Made by a program: the position numbers and the translations under genes. From the NCBI RefSeq assembly GCF_037975245.1, contig NC_092565.1:1310499-1374498 (forward strand): 64,000 nucleotides of DNA. Reading direction: 5' to 3'. This document shows positions 25,036 through 35,100 of this stretch, in pieces. The notes below the pieces were generated by a model, which saw only the letters and a program-made list of their open reading frames with translations, was not told where the DNA came from and did not search any database. The DNA comes from Apostichopus japonicus (Eukaryota; Echinodermata; Holothuroidea; Aspidochirotida; Stichopodidae). Position 1 is the stretch's first letter. Every line of letters starts with the position of its first letter.

Positions 25036-26371
25036 TGGGAAAGCCTCTAAAAAGAAAGAGATAATAAAGTAACACTCATTAATTTAATTGATCCTCCAAA
25101 ATGGACAAGGCAGGAACCCCCCCCCCCCTCTCCCTTGCTACCTTGTGTTTTAACTAGTAAGGGGACTAATCCCATGACATATCTTTCAGAAAATCTGGAA
25201 AGTCCTATCCTGAAGATTTCTTTTTGTTTGTAACCTAGCAGTTTCAAACACATAATCATTATTGAAATTAAAAGCTTGTATACTAATGGTAGCATGGGTA
25301 CACACTACACAGCTGATATGTAACTGACAGCTGATCTGGGAGTTTTGGCAGCTACCACAGTAACATAAATTATACCAAGTAGGCTTTATTTCAGAGATTG
25401 TCAATCAGAGTGGCTTAAATTTGAATAAAGCAGATTATTTGCAAATAGGGTTAACTCTCGAAGTCCTACTCCTATGCTACAGTATAGGCTAGCCTATATT
25501 AGCCCAATACTATTCGTGTCTTGCCGACTAATTATGCAGCACGATATTCTCTAACACTAATAAAGTTTAGACTTTTCAGTTCTACTCTTAGGTGATTTAA
25601 AATAATAAAATATACCTATAATCTGCAAGGCCCAAATGGCCAATGCACTTAGTTCAAGCTATATGCATATCTATGGATTTTCTTCAGTGGAAATAATTTC
25701 TAAAAGTTTTATACAAATAAACAAATAAAACACTTACTGCCAAACCCTTCTTGTAAGCTTTAATTTTGTGGGCTTTGGCCAAGGGCCTATCTTCGTTGCC
25801 ATGTGGGCCGACGTAAACTAGATCGGCATCTTCCGTCAGTCTAAAACTCTTCGATCTTCCCCTTATCGATCTTTCTAGATTTAACGTAGACTTTTCAGGG
25901 TACAGTCCTGACAAAAGATATTTTCCAATGATAATGTAGGCCTACTCGTCATCGGTATCCAGCTCAGGAGAAGTCATCTTGTAATATCAGATCGGGCTAA
26001 GTAACTTAGTAAGTAAACGGTCTCAACTCTTAATGCAATTACTGTGCGTGCAAATATGCAACTACTAAGAAATTTTGGGCCTGCGACATGCAACGTTAAC
26101 GACGTAGACGGCACATTCGGCTTACTTCACTGAGTAAACAGCAGTATACGTTTACAGTAGAATGCAAATACGCATGCGTGAAATAAAAACTTTGTCACAC
26201 CTAGAACGGGAGATTTCCACATTTCCCGCGTACTGAATAAAATATATTGACTCTGACCAGGGAGTTTTTCCATAACAACTTCCTGCTCTGACCCTGGATT
26301 TGACCTCCATGCTCTGGATGGCGGGGAACTTTCCGCCGCCGCGTACCGGTTGAAATACATTTACCTTCAAC

Positions 26372-26402
26372 CATGGAGGTAAAAACAGATTTTACCTCCA
26401 TG
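26372..26402. repeat. Perfect 13-bp inverted repeat
   Basis: CATGGAGGTAAAA and its exact reverse complement flank a 5-base spacer. It sits inside a wider set of GGTTGAA/TTCAACC words (26,349-26,410) just upstream of the integrase pseudogene start. Confidence 0.85.
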
Positions 26403-26824
26403 CTTCAACCTACATGGTTGATCTTTCTCCAACGTTTAGAAATTCCGACCTTCCAAACAACTACCCTAATGGTAGTAACGATTGATAAGCAGCAGAGTCA
26501 GACAGACATGACTAATTAGTTCAGAAGATAAATTTAACATTATGCAGCCTTCTGACACTGACAGTCGACGATCGAAATATAGCGGACAGCGCCCCTCTGG
26601 GTGTAGTCTCCACGAGAATAATAACATTTGCCGCCTCCTTCCCACAACAGTCGACACTTGGAGTATTAGTTATGCTTTAACTGAGTTTTGAGGGTGCATG
26701 CTGACCGATATATCATTGTCAACTTGGTCTTTGCTGGTAAATTACTTCCTCCTTAAAGGTCATAAGGGAACGTAGATAGGGCCAGAAACGTTTGTCACTC
26801 AACAGAACCACGTTAAAGCTCTTT

Positions 26825-27145
26825 TAAGAGAGCAAGGGAAAGTGTCCCTGAGACACTATTCACGCAAATGAGACACTATTTCCTAGTAATATGTGTCCTA
26901 CGGACGCACAGACACTCATTACTGCCACACCAGCATGTCTAACGTTAGCATATTAGCTATGAAGTACCAGTACCTTCTTATGCCGTTAGTTCCCATGCCC
27001 GAACCGACAAATCTTTCACAAAGTCACTAACACTATTCTCGAACTGCTACACAGAAATATCAGTTTGGTACCACCCTGGAACACATCACATGACCCTCCA
27101 TGACATGAATCCTCCAGATTCATTTACCGGGATGGTGACCATCAG
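26825..27145 (-). repeat. Dispersed repeat with GTGTCC/GGACAC palindromes, copy 2 (inverted)
   Basis: Read on the minus strand it has GGTAAATGAATCTGGAGG, GGTCATGTGATGTGTTCC and GGGTGGTACC, and 200 bp later GTCCGTAGGACAC and AATAGTGTCTC words. This is the block order of copy 1 at 9.5-10.2 kb. The middle part is not shared. Confidence 0.55.
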
Positions 27146-27392
27146 TGAAGGTGGCAGGTTGATAACATAATTACGAAACTTTCCTAGCTATTGCGTGCTA
27201 TAATTGGTCACATCACAACAGATTTTGCAATGTAGCATTTACACATACTGAAATACAAACTTTTCTTACTTTGGTAATAAACTGGAAACAACAGTTAAGG
27301 CTATTTAGGTACCATTTTCATCTAAAGGCTAGAGGGTTCAGTTGAAATTCAAGGTCAAAGTCTGAAAACCTCAGGTAGCAGTGGGTACATTG

Positions 27393-29075
27393 TAGGCTTG
27401 CACGGTAAACCGGTTTTAGTACCGAAACCGGTTTTTTCCGACCGCATTTCGGTACTATTTTTTATTTTAAGAAAACCGAAAAACCGAAAAAAACCGAAAT
27501 GTGAATTGCAAATACTGGAAAAAAAAGTTTGTTGACTTTGGTTTCTCCTTTTTACTGTTCTTTTTGCAATATGAAAGTAAATTGCAACAAGAGATAGCTT
27601 TTCTGATAGACGACATTGTCAGCTACGATCCGCACACGCCATAACCAGTGCTTGAGGGTGGATAGCTAGGCCTAACATTAGGCTATGCAGCCGATATATG
27701 CGTGCATCAGTTAGGTACCTTGTAGTATTGAACTGACCTTGGTGGCCAACGTTAGTAGTTGTGAGAAGTACACACTCAAATGACGAGATGCAGTTCCAAA
27801 TAAATTGTTACATCCAAAGTGTTTGTCCTCTTTGTGTTGTTCTTATTATTTAACTTCAATTTAATAGTAGAGGATATGGAGAAAATCTTTTCAAACACAT
27901 TGATCACAGTTCGTGTTCAAAAAATGAACGTTAAAACTTGAAAGGTACATTACGCAATCCACAATACAATACGACATGTACAGTCGCAGGGGGGGGGGCT
28001 CTGTGAGTTTAACAACTAAGATGTAACAAGTAACATTAGAACAATCACGGGGGGTCTCTGAGTTTAACAACTAAGATGCAACAAGTAACTTTAGAACAAT
28101 CACGGGGGGGGGGGGCGTTGAGTTTAACAACTAAGATGCAACAAGTAACAATCACAGTCCATTATTCACAAGAGACACCTGGCGTCAGACTTGAGTCAAG
28201 GAATATTAAAGGAGTAAAAATGTTGCATACATGGCTGGAAATTACAGATGTTGCTGTTGGGACAATTCTCCTTTGTACACTAATAGATTTTATTTTCTTT
28301 GTAAGTTTCCTTTAAACATTTCTTCTTATCAGTTATCAGACAAGGCGTCTCTCAGTTGGTTTTTTGTTTACGTTGATGAACACATGTTTCCAACTTAAAC
28401 GTTAACAATTTACATTCTTTGCGACCTAATCCCTCTTTTGCCAGTGATATTTTTGAACTTGGAAGTGTAGACGGTAAATTCTCTTCACTCTTTGAAGAGA
28501 AATTTATTTTACCGCCAAGATACCACCCGCGAACATGGCTAGAGCCTCGTGCAATTTGGTACCTTCATTGGACCAATCATATTGTAAAGCATTTTTTTTT
28601 ACGATCTCTAATTGGTCATAATGGGGTTTACGCTCGGCCCTCATCTCCGAAAATATAACATATAATATAACATGACCGTGATATTTTTTTCTGAACACGA
28701 ATTTGAACTTCGTGAAGTACAGTAAACACAAGACAAACGATACGTGTACGTGATGTTAAAACTTCACTAACACAATTTCACTAACACATTTCTTTTCGAC
28801 ATATTTACTTCAGTTTAGTTAACGTGGGTTATAAAATGAGAGTCATGAAGGCAGTAACATTTCTTGAATTTATTCTTCTTATTTTTACCAATTTACTGCG
28901 AACGAACAGACTTGAACCCGCTGTTGATAAGCTTCAAAAATACGCATCTTAGCGATCGAGATTTGGATGTTTTCAATGCAATTCAGGAGGGGGGAAAAAA
29001 CCGGTTTTTGAGCCAGATTCGGTTTTTTGCTAGAGAAAAACCGGTTGTAAGTTTTCACGAAACCGTGCAAGCTTA
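27393..29075. mobile_element. Non-autonomous hAT-type DNA transposon, 1,683 bp
   Basis: The element is bounded by a perfect 8-bp direct repeat GTACATTG at 27,385-27,392 and 29,076-29,083, the target-site duplication length of hAT transposons. Its ends are imperfect inverted repeats: TAGGCTTGCACGGT on the left and TAAGCTTGCACGGT on the right (read inward). Subterminal regions on both sides are packed with ACCGGTTTTT and CCGAAA words, plausible transposase-binding repeats. Frames inside (28,076-28,315; 28,419-28,731) do not resemble a hAT transposase, so the copy would need one in trans. The intact duplication suggests a fairly recent insertion. Confidence 0.85.
27985..28152. repeat. ~60-bp tandem repeat, three copies, inside the hAT element
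   Basis: Each copy has a G run, CT(G)GAGTTTAACAACTAAGATG(T/C)AACAAGTAAC and (in two) TTAGAACAATCACGG. The G-run length varies between copies. Confidence 0.85.
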
Positions 29076-29083
29076 GTACATTG

Positions 29084-30200
29084 TTTAGATATTAACTCTT
29101 TATCTTTAGACATTGATCAATTTATAAAGAAGAATTCCACTCAAAAACTTGCCTGAATTCATCCTTTCATATACAAATTTAGTCAGACTATAATCAAGCA
29201 TTCACATTTAAGCATGTCCGATATGAGGAGAAGGAAGAGCATGGGGAAATTCATCCTCATCACAGTAAGCTGGTCAACCATTAATACTCATTTACATAAT
29301 GACAAGAAGACACAATCTGTAGGCATACATGACACTTAAAGAGGGGGTGAAATGGACAGATTTATGAATCATCATTTTATATACACTCGTAGCTTTCCAA
29401 TGATACACAATTTGTGTCAAACAAAGCTTGCATCCTCCAGGAATAAACAATCAAAAATTCTCGGGCAATAAAATCTTTCCAAAAAATTGTTGTATATATG
29501 GTTGAGGAACCCAGCTCACTTCCGAGACGCTTTTTTTACATTCTTAAACTTCTGAGTACACACAACATTACACTGTTGCAGTGCTCTATAGTAATTGAGA
29601 TTAGGTGACTGGCCTTGTGTTATGATTTTAACGTACAACTTACACAGGCTAGCCTGTTATAGAACGTCTATTAGGTCTAGACCCACGTTACTACTACTAG
29701 TACTATAGGGTTGCACTTGCACTGTAAGTAACACAATTTCTAGAAGATTTGCTACTATGTTAAGTAGCAGGATCATCGACATTCGAGTAAATTTAACTCA
29801 TATTATGGTCTTAATAATGGTGGTTTTGTTTATGCTCAATCGTCCAATTTCGGTTCAGGATAGTCCAACCATTCTGCTCGGGGACTTCCATCGGCAGCAA
29901 CGCGTCTCGGCCATCGGGAACGTATTACAATTCTTCTTCAATGGGCCTCAATTGATAGGATAAAACACCAATATCTTCATCACCCTCGAAAACTATTTCC
30001 TCTTCTTCTTCCTCAAGAAAATAATTGTTGTCAAAGCTTTTGAATGTTCTGAGAGGTAAAGGCCCATTTCCTCGGAATCGGAAGATTCGGGAGATGACTT
30101 TTTCAGTTGATGAGGAGAGTGTGTTGTAGTTACCTGTACGTAGTAAACTGAATGACGCCGTAACAGTAAATATCGGGCAGTCGGCTTTGGCTGAAATGGT
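29084..30200. other. Unassigned stretch with a weak minus-strand coding trace
   Basis: Mostly non-coding. On the minus strand around 30,040-29,950 a short open piece reads EGDEDIGVLSYQLRPIEEEL and then stops. Its acidic lead-in followed by a Y-Q-x-x-P motif is reminiscent of N-terminal pieces of some invertebrate transposon-linked proteins, but support is weak. Confidence 0.25.
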
Positions 30201-30208
30201 CCCTTTAC

Positions 30209-30216
30209 TGACGTCA
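30209..30216. promoter_or_regulatory. Full CRE palindrome TGACGTCA
   Basis: A perfect cyclic-AMP response element palindrome about 400 bp upstream of the donor of a possible first exon of the SET/recombinase gene. Activity is unproven. Confidence 0.3.
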
Positions 30217-30227
30217 TATGAACTGCA

Positions 30228-30302
30228 GGTTTTTGGTTCCTTGCTAAAAGCAAAGGAACCTATGTATTCAGGTTGGCGTGTGTGTGTGTGTGTGTGTGTG
30301 GG
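30228..30302 (-). repeat. Inverted end of the GGTTCC-hairpin repeat with (GT)n
   Basis: On the minus strand it reads a CA microsatellite, then AACCTGAATACATAGGTTCC, a short loop and GCAAGGAACCAAAAA. This matches the end of the repeat at 1-260 in the opposite orientation. The GT run is 30,278-30,300. Confidence 0.75.
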
Positions 30303-30479
30303 TCTGTAAACGGCGTCTATTGGGGATACACACAGGAAAAATTACCCGTGAACTGGGGCTATCGCGCAGAACGGGGATATCCCCGTTTTTATTTTCACTC
30401 GGAAAGCACTTTTTAGACTTCTCGGAGCCCGCCCTCAAAATTTCGGGGCCGTTTGAGCACTATCCTCGGTTGGCCGTCA

Positions 30480-30629
30480 AAACGTCTTTTTGCGTGTGTT
30501 AAGTGTGTAAGTGTCGCATATAGTCTATTACCACACACCTGTAAAGCTCCGTCCCCGATCGCGAGAGGTGATGACCACTTCACGTGTGTCCCCGATTTCA
30601 TCCAAGTGATTACTTGTCAGCTACATAAG
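30480..30629 (+). promoter_or_regulatory. Possible 5' untranslated exon of the SET/recombinase gene
   Basis: A CpG-richer patch with an E-box CACGTG (near 30,582) ends at a good donor (ATAAG|GTAGGT, intron from 30,630). It lies 1.5 kb upstream of the first coding exon at 32,106. The start site cannot be placed from sequence alone. Confidence 0.3.
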
Positions 30630-32105
30630 GTAGGTATCACTTGTGATTTTCTTTACTAATGTTTGACAGAAATCCCCCAGCAGTTTAAGGGTTTTGCTCA
30701 GTAAGCTTAAGCGCTGCAAAGTTCCACGGATCGTCAGTGGTTAGGCCCATGATAGGTTAGTAAAAGGTTAGGCTAGTTAACATTGTTCTGTCATAAGGCC
30801 TATACCGGAGGAGCTAGCTGTAGGCTACTTGTAGTTGTATCGTTACTTTGCGCAGTTTATTTAGTGTCGTAATTCTTACTACAGCTGCAGTAGACATGCT
30901 ATAATGTCAAAGCACATGTCTACACGGGCCTAACTAGATACAACGTTAGGCTACTAGGCCTAGTACTACTGTATATTTAGGCCTAGCCTATCATACTAGG
31001 TTAGCCTAGTACTAGGAGAAGGAGTACTTAGGCCTAGGCTATTCTACGTGGGGTACTGCCTTTAATAACAATGACACACTACAGTAGCACTAGCAGTGAG
31101 GTCTTCCTTAAGTTATTTGCAAGTGGCTGACAAACTACTGACTGTTAGGGTCACTGAGCAGTGTGACAGCTATTTGGAAATTAAAGTGTTAGAAGTCATA
31201 GTTGTCATGTCATATATTGATTCATCAGCAGTGGTTGGGCATTTCATACTAAAGAGCTCAAGTGACATGGCCAAAATTGTAGAGATGTGTTGTCACTTTG
31301 ACTATAGATACAACTGCTTATACTGTGACTTCCTCAAAGAATGGTGTCTCTTTGTTTATGATGAATCCTCGTTCCTTTCAGTCTACAACTTCAACATATT
31401 TCATTGCTTGAACTTTGAACATGCCCATATCTAGGCTATCTTAAGTTAAAGAGTTAGCCTGAGAAAAGTGCTGGTGAATTAAGTTTGAGGTTAGTTATTT
31501 TCTATCACTGCATAGAGTCCTGTACCTATTTATTAGGATATTTAATCCAATTAGGGAACATACTGTAGCCAATTCATAATTCTCAGTGATATGTGGAACA
31601 AATGTTAAAACTATTAGGACCACAAAGTTTGCAGTGACCTGTAATAGGCATCATGACATTGTCTGAAGTAGAACTAGCAGCAAGCTTGAGTACATGTATT
31701 CTGCTATAGACATGCATGGAGTTTATTTCTAAGGCCTTTATTTTTTATCACAGTTTTACAGCAGAAGTGTCACTGTTGTGGGCAAGTTCTGATTAATGTA
31801 ACGCCATGGAATGGGGTTGGGATGTTGTGAGCAATTTTGAATTTGGACAAAACAAAAATTTCCTTGTCAAAATTTTAAGGAGCTCGAACCATACGTTGAG
31901 AACTGGAAGTAGCGTATAAGTTAGCTCAATTGAATTGAGTAAAAAGGCCCAACTCTAATGTCATAGAGTTAGGATATTGTAACAAGGGCATGTATGAAAC
32001 AAACTCCTGTAGTAACAGTTGTTTGCACTTCACCTTGAGTGATATTTCAAATGTCTCATCATGCAAGTTATAACTCTGGAATACATTTTTACGTCTTTGT
32101 TTCAG
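30630..32105. other. Probable first intron of the SET/recombinase gene
   Basis: AT-rich with many TAGGCCTA words near 30,780-31,030. A 112-codon plus-strand frame at 31,096-31,434 has no recognisable motif or splice context and is left unannotated. Confidence 0.4.
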
Positions 32106-32113
32106 TTAATGTG

Positions 32114-35100
32114 ATGAGGACCAGGACCAGAAGGAGTGGAGGTCCACTGGAGGAGGCATTAAAATATATTAATGTCAAAGACAAAGAAGCTAGTTTTTGT
32201 GTTCTGCAAGTAGCACAGAAAGGTGAATATTTAATACTTCCATCAATGTAATCATTGAAAAGTATCCACAGTATAACAATTCATCAACAATTTAAAGTAA
32301 CTTAAGCATCTTTCAGATATGATTAGGCAAAATAGTAGCTTCATAATAGGTTACCAAGGAACAACTAAGCTGTCACCAGGAAGTTGATCTTACCTGGATC
32401 CATAAGTAGGGCAAAATATGGGCTGATTATTTTGTAGTAGCCATACAGTATTTAGTGTTGCTATGTTTAAAATTTCTGTTTTTCGGTTTTAATTGTGCTG
32501 TTCATTTCATGCATTTGGTTTCTTATTAACAATATCCTTCGGCATTCAATATTTTGATTAAAGGTAGAGGGGTGATAACCACCACATCATTTGCAAAGGG
32601 ACAGTTTCTGCTGCAATACAGTGGAAAACTCTGCACCTGGAAAGAAGGAGATGCACTAGAAGAAAACTTTCCAGTGGTTTCAGATTTTTTTTCCAGTTCA
32701 AAGGCAAAAAGTATTGGTAAGTGCGATATGTGGTATGTGGTGTGTAAGGAATAAAAGTTGTTAGGTAGAGTTGTGGTTCAGCAATTTAAAATGGCTGTAA
32801 ACAATCTGTCAAGACTTACCAAACTTTTTAAGCAGATGACCCAAGAATCTTATCTCATTTCACCTAAATTATTGGTGCTGGTATCAACTATGAAACACAG
32901 CTGACTAGTGGGTTATGTTTGCTGCTTCACATTAATTCACATGAAACATTTTAAGCTTAATTTCTTTCTTGCAAAGAAATAATTTACAAATAATTTTGAA
33001 ATTGGTATTGGTTAGTAGTCAAAAATTAAAAATGACTTCTACTGATTGATAAATGGTTCTACATTAGGTCATTAACTTCAAGATGATCTGATTAATGTCT
33101 TTCCAGAAATGTCAACAAATGAGTGCAATATGCCAGTAACAGGTTGTAGTGCAAGTGTGACTACAGCTTAATGTTTTATTCAGAATGGCCTTTTTTTAGT
33201 AGTATATTTGCTATGTTCTATGCTATTTTTGCAGCATTGATTCAACCCAGGAACCCTCAGAAGGACCCATGCTTGGCCGACTCGTAAACCATGGGGAAAG
33301 ACAAGAAATTAACACAAAAATAAAAATTGTTAATTTCCATGACACACCAGCAATGTGCTTATTTGCCTTACGAGACATAAATAAAGGAGAAGAGCTATTG
33401 TATGACTATGGAGTCACAAATTTGCCTTGGAAGAAAAAGGTAAAATTCAGTTCCCAATATGTTTGCTTTTATAGATTGAAGTTTCTGTTTGACTATTGAT
33501 TTGTTTTAGGAGTTGTAGTAAGCTTGTTAGATAGGTTGTAGCTTTTGCCTGATCCCTCCCACAAGTTTGCTTACAAAATATTTTTTCACCCTGACGTTAT
33601 TGTGATTTACAGTTTACAAGTTGTGTTAGCCAGCATACTCTCTATTTAAATCAAGTCCAGTCATGGTTTTATGAATTTAGTATGACACTCAAAACAGACA
33701 AGACTCCAAAGCAAAACAAGAAACTAATTTTGAGGGGCAGGGGCTACATTAAATGGTTTGACTTGTATGAAAAGGTAACTAATTATATATTTTTCATATT
33801 ATGCCATACAGCACACATTTGAACATGAACGAATAGCCGTTACTGAAGCAGGTAAGGTGGCTTTAGCCAATTAAAATTTTGATTGCTCATTCCATTATAA
33901 TGACATTGTATCTGACAGATATCTTGGTCGTCTAAATTTCTTTGTTATTACTAGTTGGCTACATATAATCATACTAATCACTATACTTTACCTGTTCCCT
34001 CCATTATATGTTTGTAAAACACTGGACAGGCATATTTTTTTTGTCTCAATATTAATGGGCTCAGTTTTACAAAGGAACTGTTTTAGTGTGCAAAAGTACT
34101 TTATCGTGATAATATGTGAACTAAATTTCTTAGAAGGAGTGGCTACCAGAAATAAACTCTGCAAAGGCCTGTTATTCTGGCGAGCTGTACAGAGAAGCTG
34201 CAACTAGCTGAAATGTTATGACTGATACCAGTGCAATTTTGTGAGATAGGTGCACATGTGGATATTCTTGCTGCTGCTCGTCCTATAATAGTTGGGGAAT
34301 TAGCACAAAGCTGAGTCCACTTGCCCTTTAAATGATACCTGCAAGTACTGAGTAAAATAACTTAGACAATCAAGTTAGATATTGGTTAATGTGGGTATAA
34401 TGAAATGCATGATCACCCTCTACATCAATTGAGGATAAATTTCTTGCAATGCATAAGTGACTGGAGCAAAATTTTCTAATACCACTAAGAACAAGGACTT
34501 AAAAGTTATTCAGATTTTCCAGTGTTTGGCCTGATGGTGAATAATGTCCAACTTGTGCAGACTTCTAAAGGAAGGGGTTTACATAAATAAGCATTGTACA
34601 GCAATCAAAGGGATCCCAGTAGTTTTTGCCTGTCAATCACTGGACAACTCAAGTATCTTCTTATTTTCTGTTCACCATCCTGGAGGGCTTAAAATCCCTT
34701 AAAATTGTGTTATAAGGCATTATGGAACCGTTTAAGTTATATCAGGGTAGAATCTGCATCCTTTGCAACTTTAAGAAATAAATGCTGGTAACCATGTTAC
34801 CATAGCAGATAATTCAATGGGTTAGTTGCCATGAAGCAGTAAGCATCATTTCATGCGTCTTGGTGTACCTGCAGTATGCATCATTTTGTACTCAATTGGC
34901 AAATCTAATGAGCTAAATTCACAACAGAACTGCTGTAGCAAATATGGTAGGAAGGAATCTCAACTCTTGGTTGCATTGCTTACATTTTTAAGTATGTCTT
35001 TACAATCATATGTGACATGATCTGTTATTCTCCGTATTAGGCTTTTTTAAAGTTCTAGTTATTGTTACCAAACATCTAGGGTTATTTTCATTGAGTATGT

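Larger units (their letters stand above)
22806..25737. other. Long intron-like gap of the integrase pseudogene
   Basis: AT-rich with no recognised exon. It holds a G run near 23,150, an inverted repeat at 24,717-24,766 and a SINE-like fragment at 24,955-25,035. Confidence 0.45.
20949..25977 (-). pseudogene. Degenerate intron-containing Ty3-type integrase gene (GIN/KRBA2-like)
   Basis: Exons on the minus strand: 25977-25738, 22805-22645, 22334-22040, 21467-21265 and 21153-20949, with GT/AG ends. The first reads MTSPELDTDDE, a TAG stop, then a KYLLSGLYPEKST-type start. The next holds GVDMIGPLPE (first catalytic Asp) and DYFSKWPEAVAV. The third holds ISDQRGEFVN (second Asp) and YHPQTNGLDERFNQ (catalytic Glu). 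The last holds GGKLENSW-IGPYEVKAV, the GPY-type C-terminal module. Breaks: TAG in exon 1, TAA in exon 2, a frameshift and a TGA in exon 3, a frameshift in exon 4, and a phase clash at the exon 4/5 junction. The H2C2 zinc module expected between the first two exons was not found. Two junctions (2/3 and 3/4) keep phase exactly, so this is a decayed spliced gene rather than a bare retroelement copy. Confidence 0.75.

Noticed and set aside
28419-28731. Open frames within the hAT element
   Set aside because: No hAT transposase or dimerisation motif is visible, and opposing frames overlap the same bases.
31096-31434. 112-codon plus-strand open frame
   Set aside because: No recognisable motif, no splice context, and a length reachable by chance in 64 kb of six frames. 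It lies in the likely first intron of the SET/recombinase gene.
33118-33154. Possible exon after TTTCCAG giving EMSTNECNMPV
   Set aside because: It does not give the phase needed by the exon at 33235 and does not resemble the SET segment expected there.
33674-33775. Possible exon with MTLKTDKTPKQNK...WFDLYEK between SET exons
   Set aside because: It has AG/GT ends, but including it breaks the phase-0 link between exon 33235-33439 and exon 33812-33851, which join perfectly without it.
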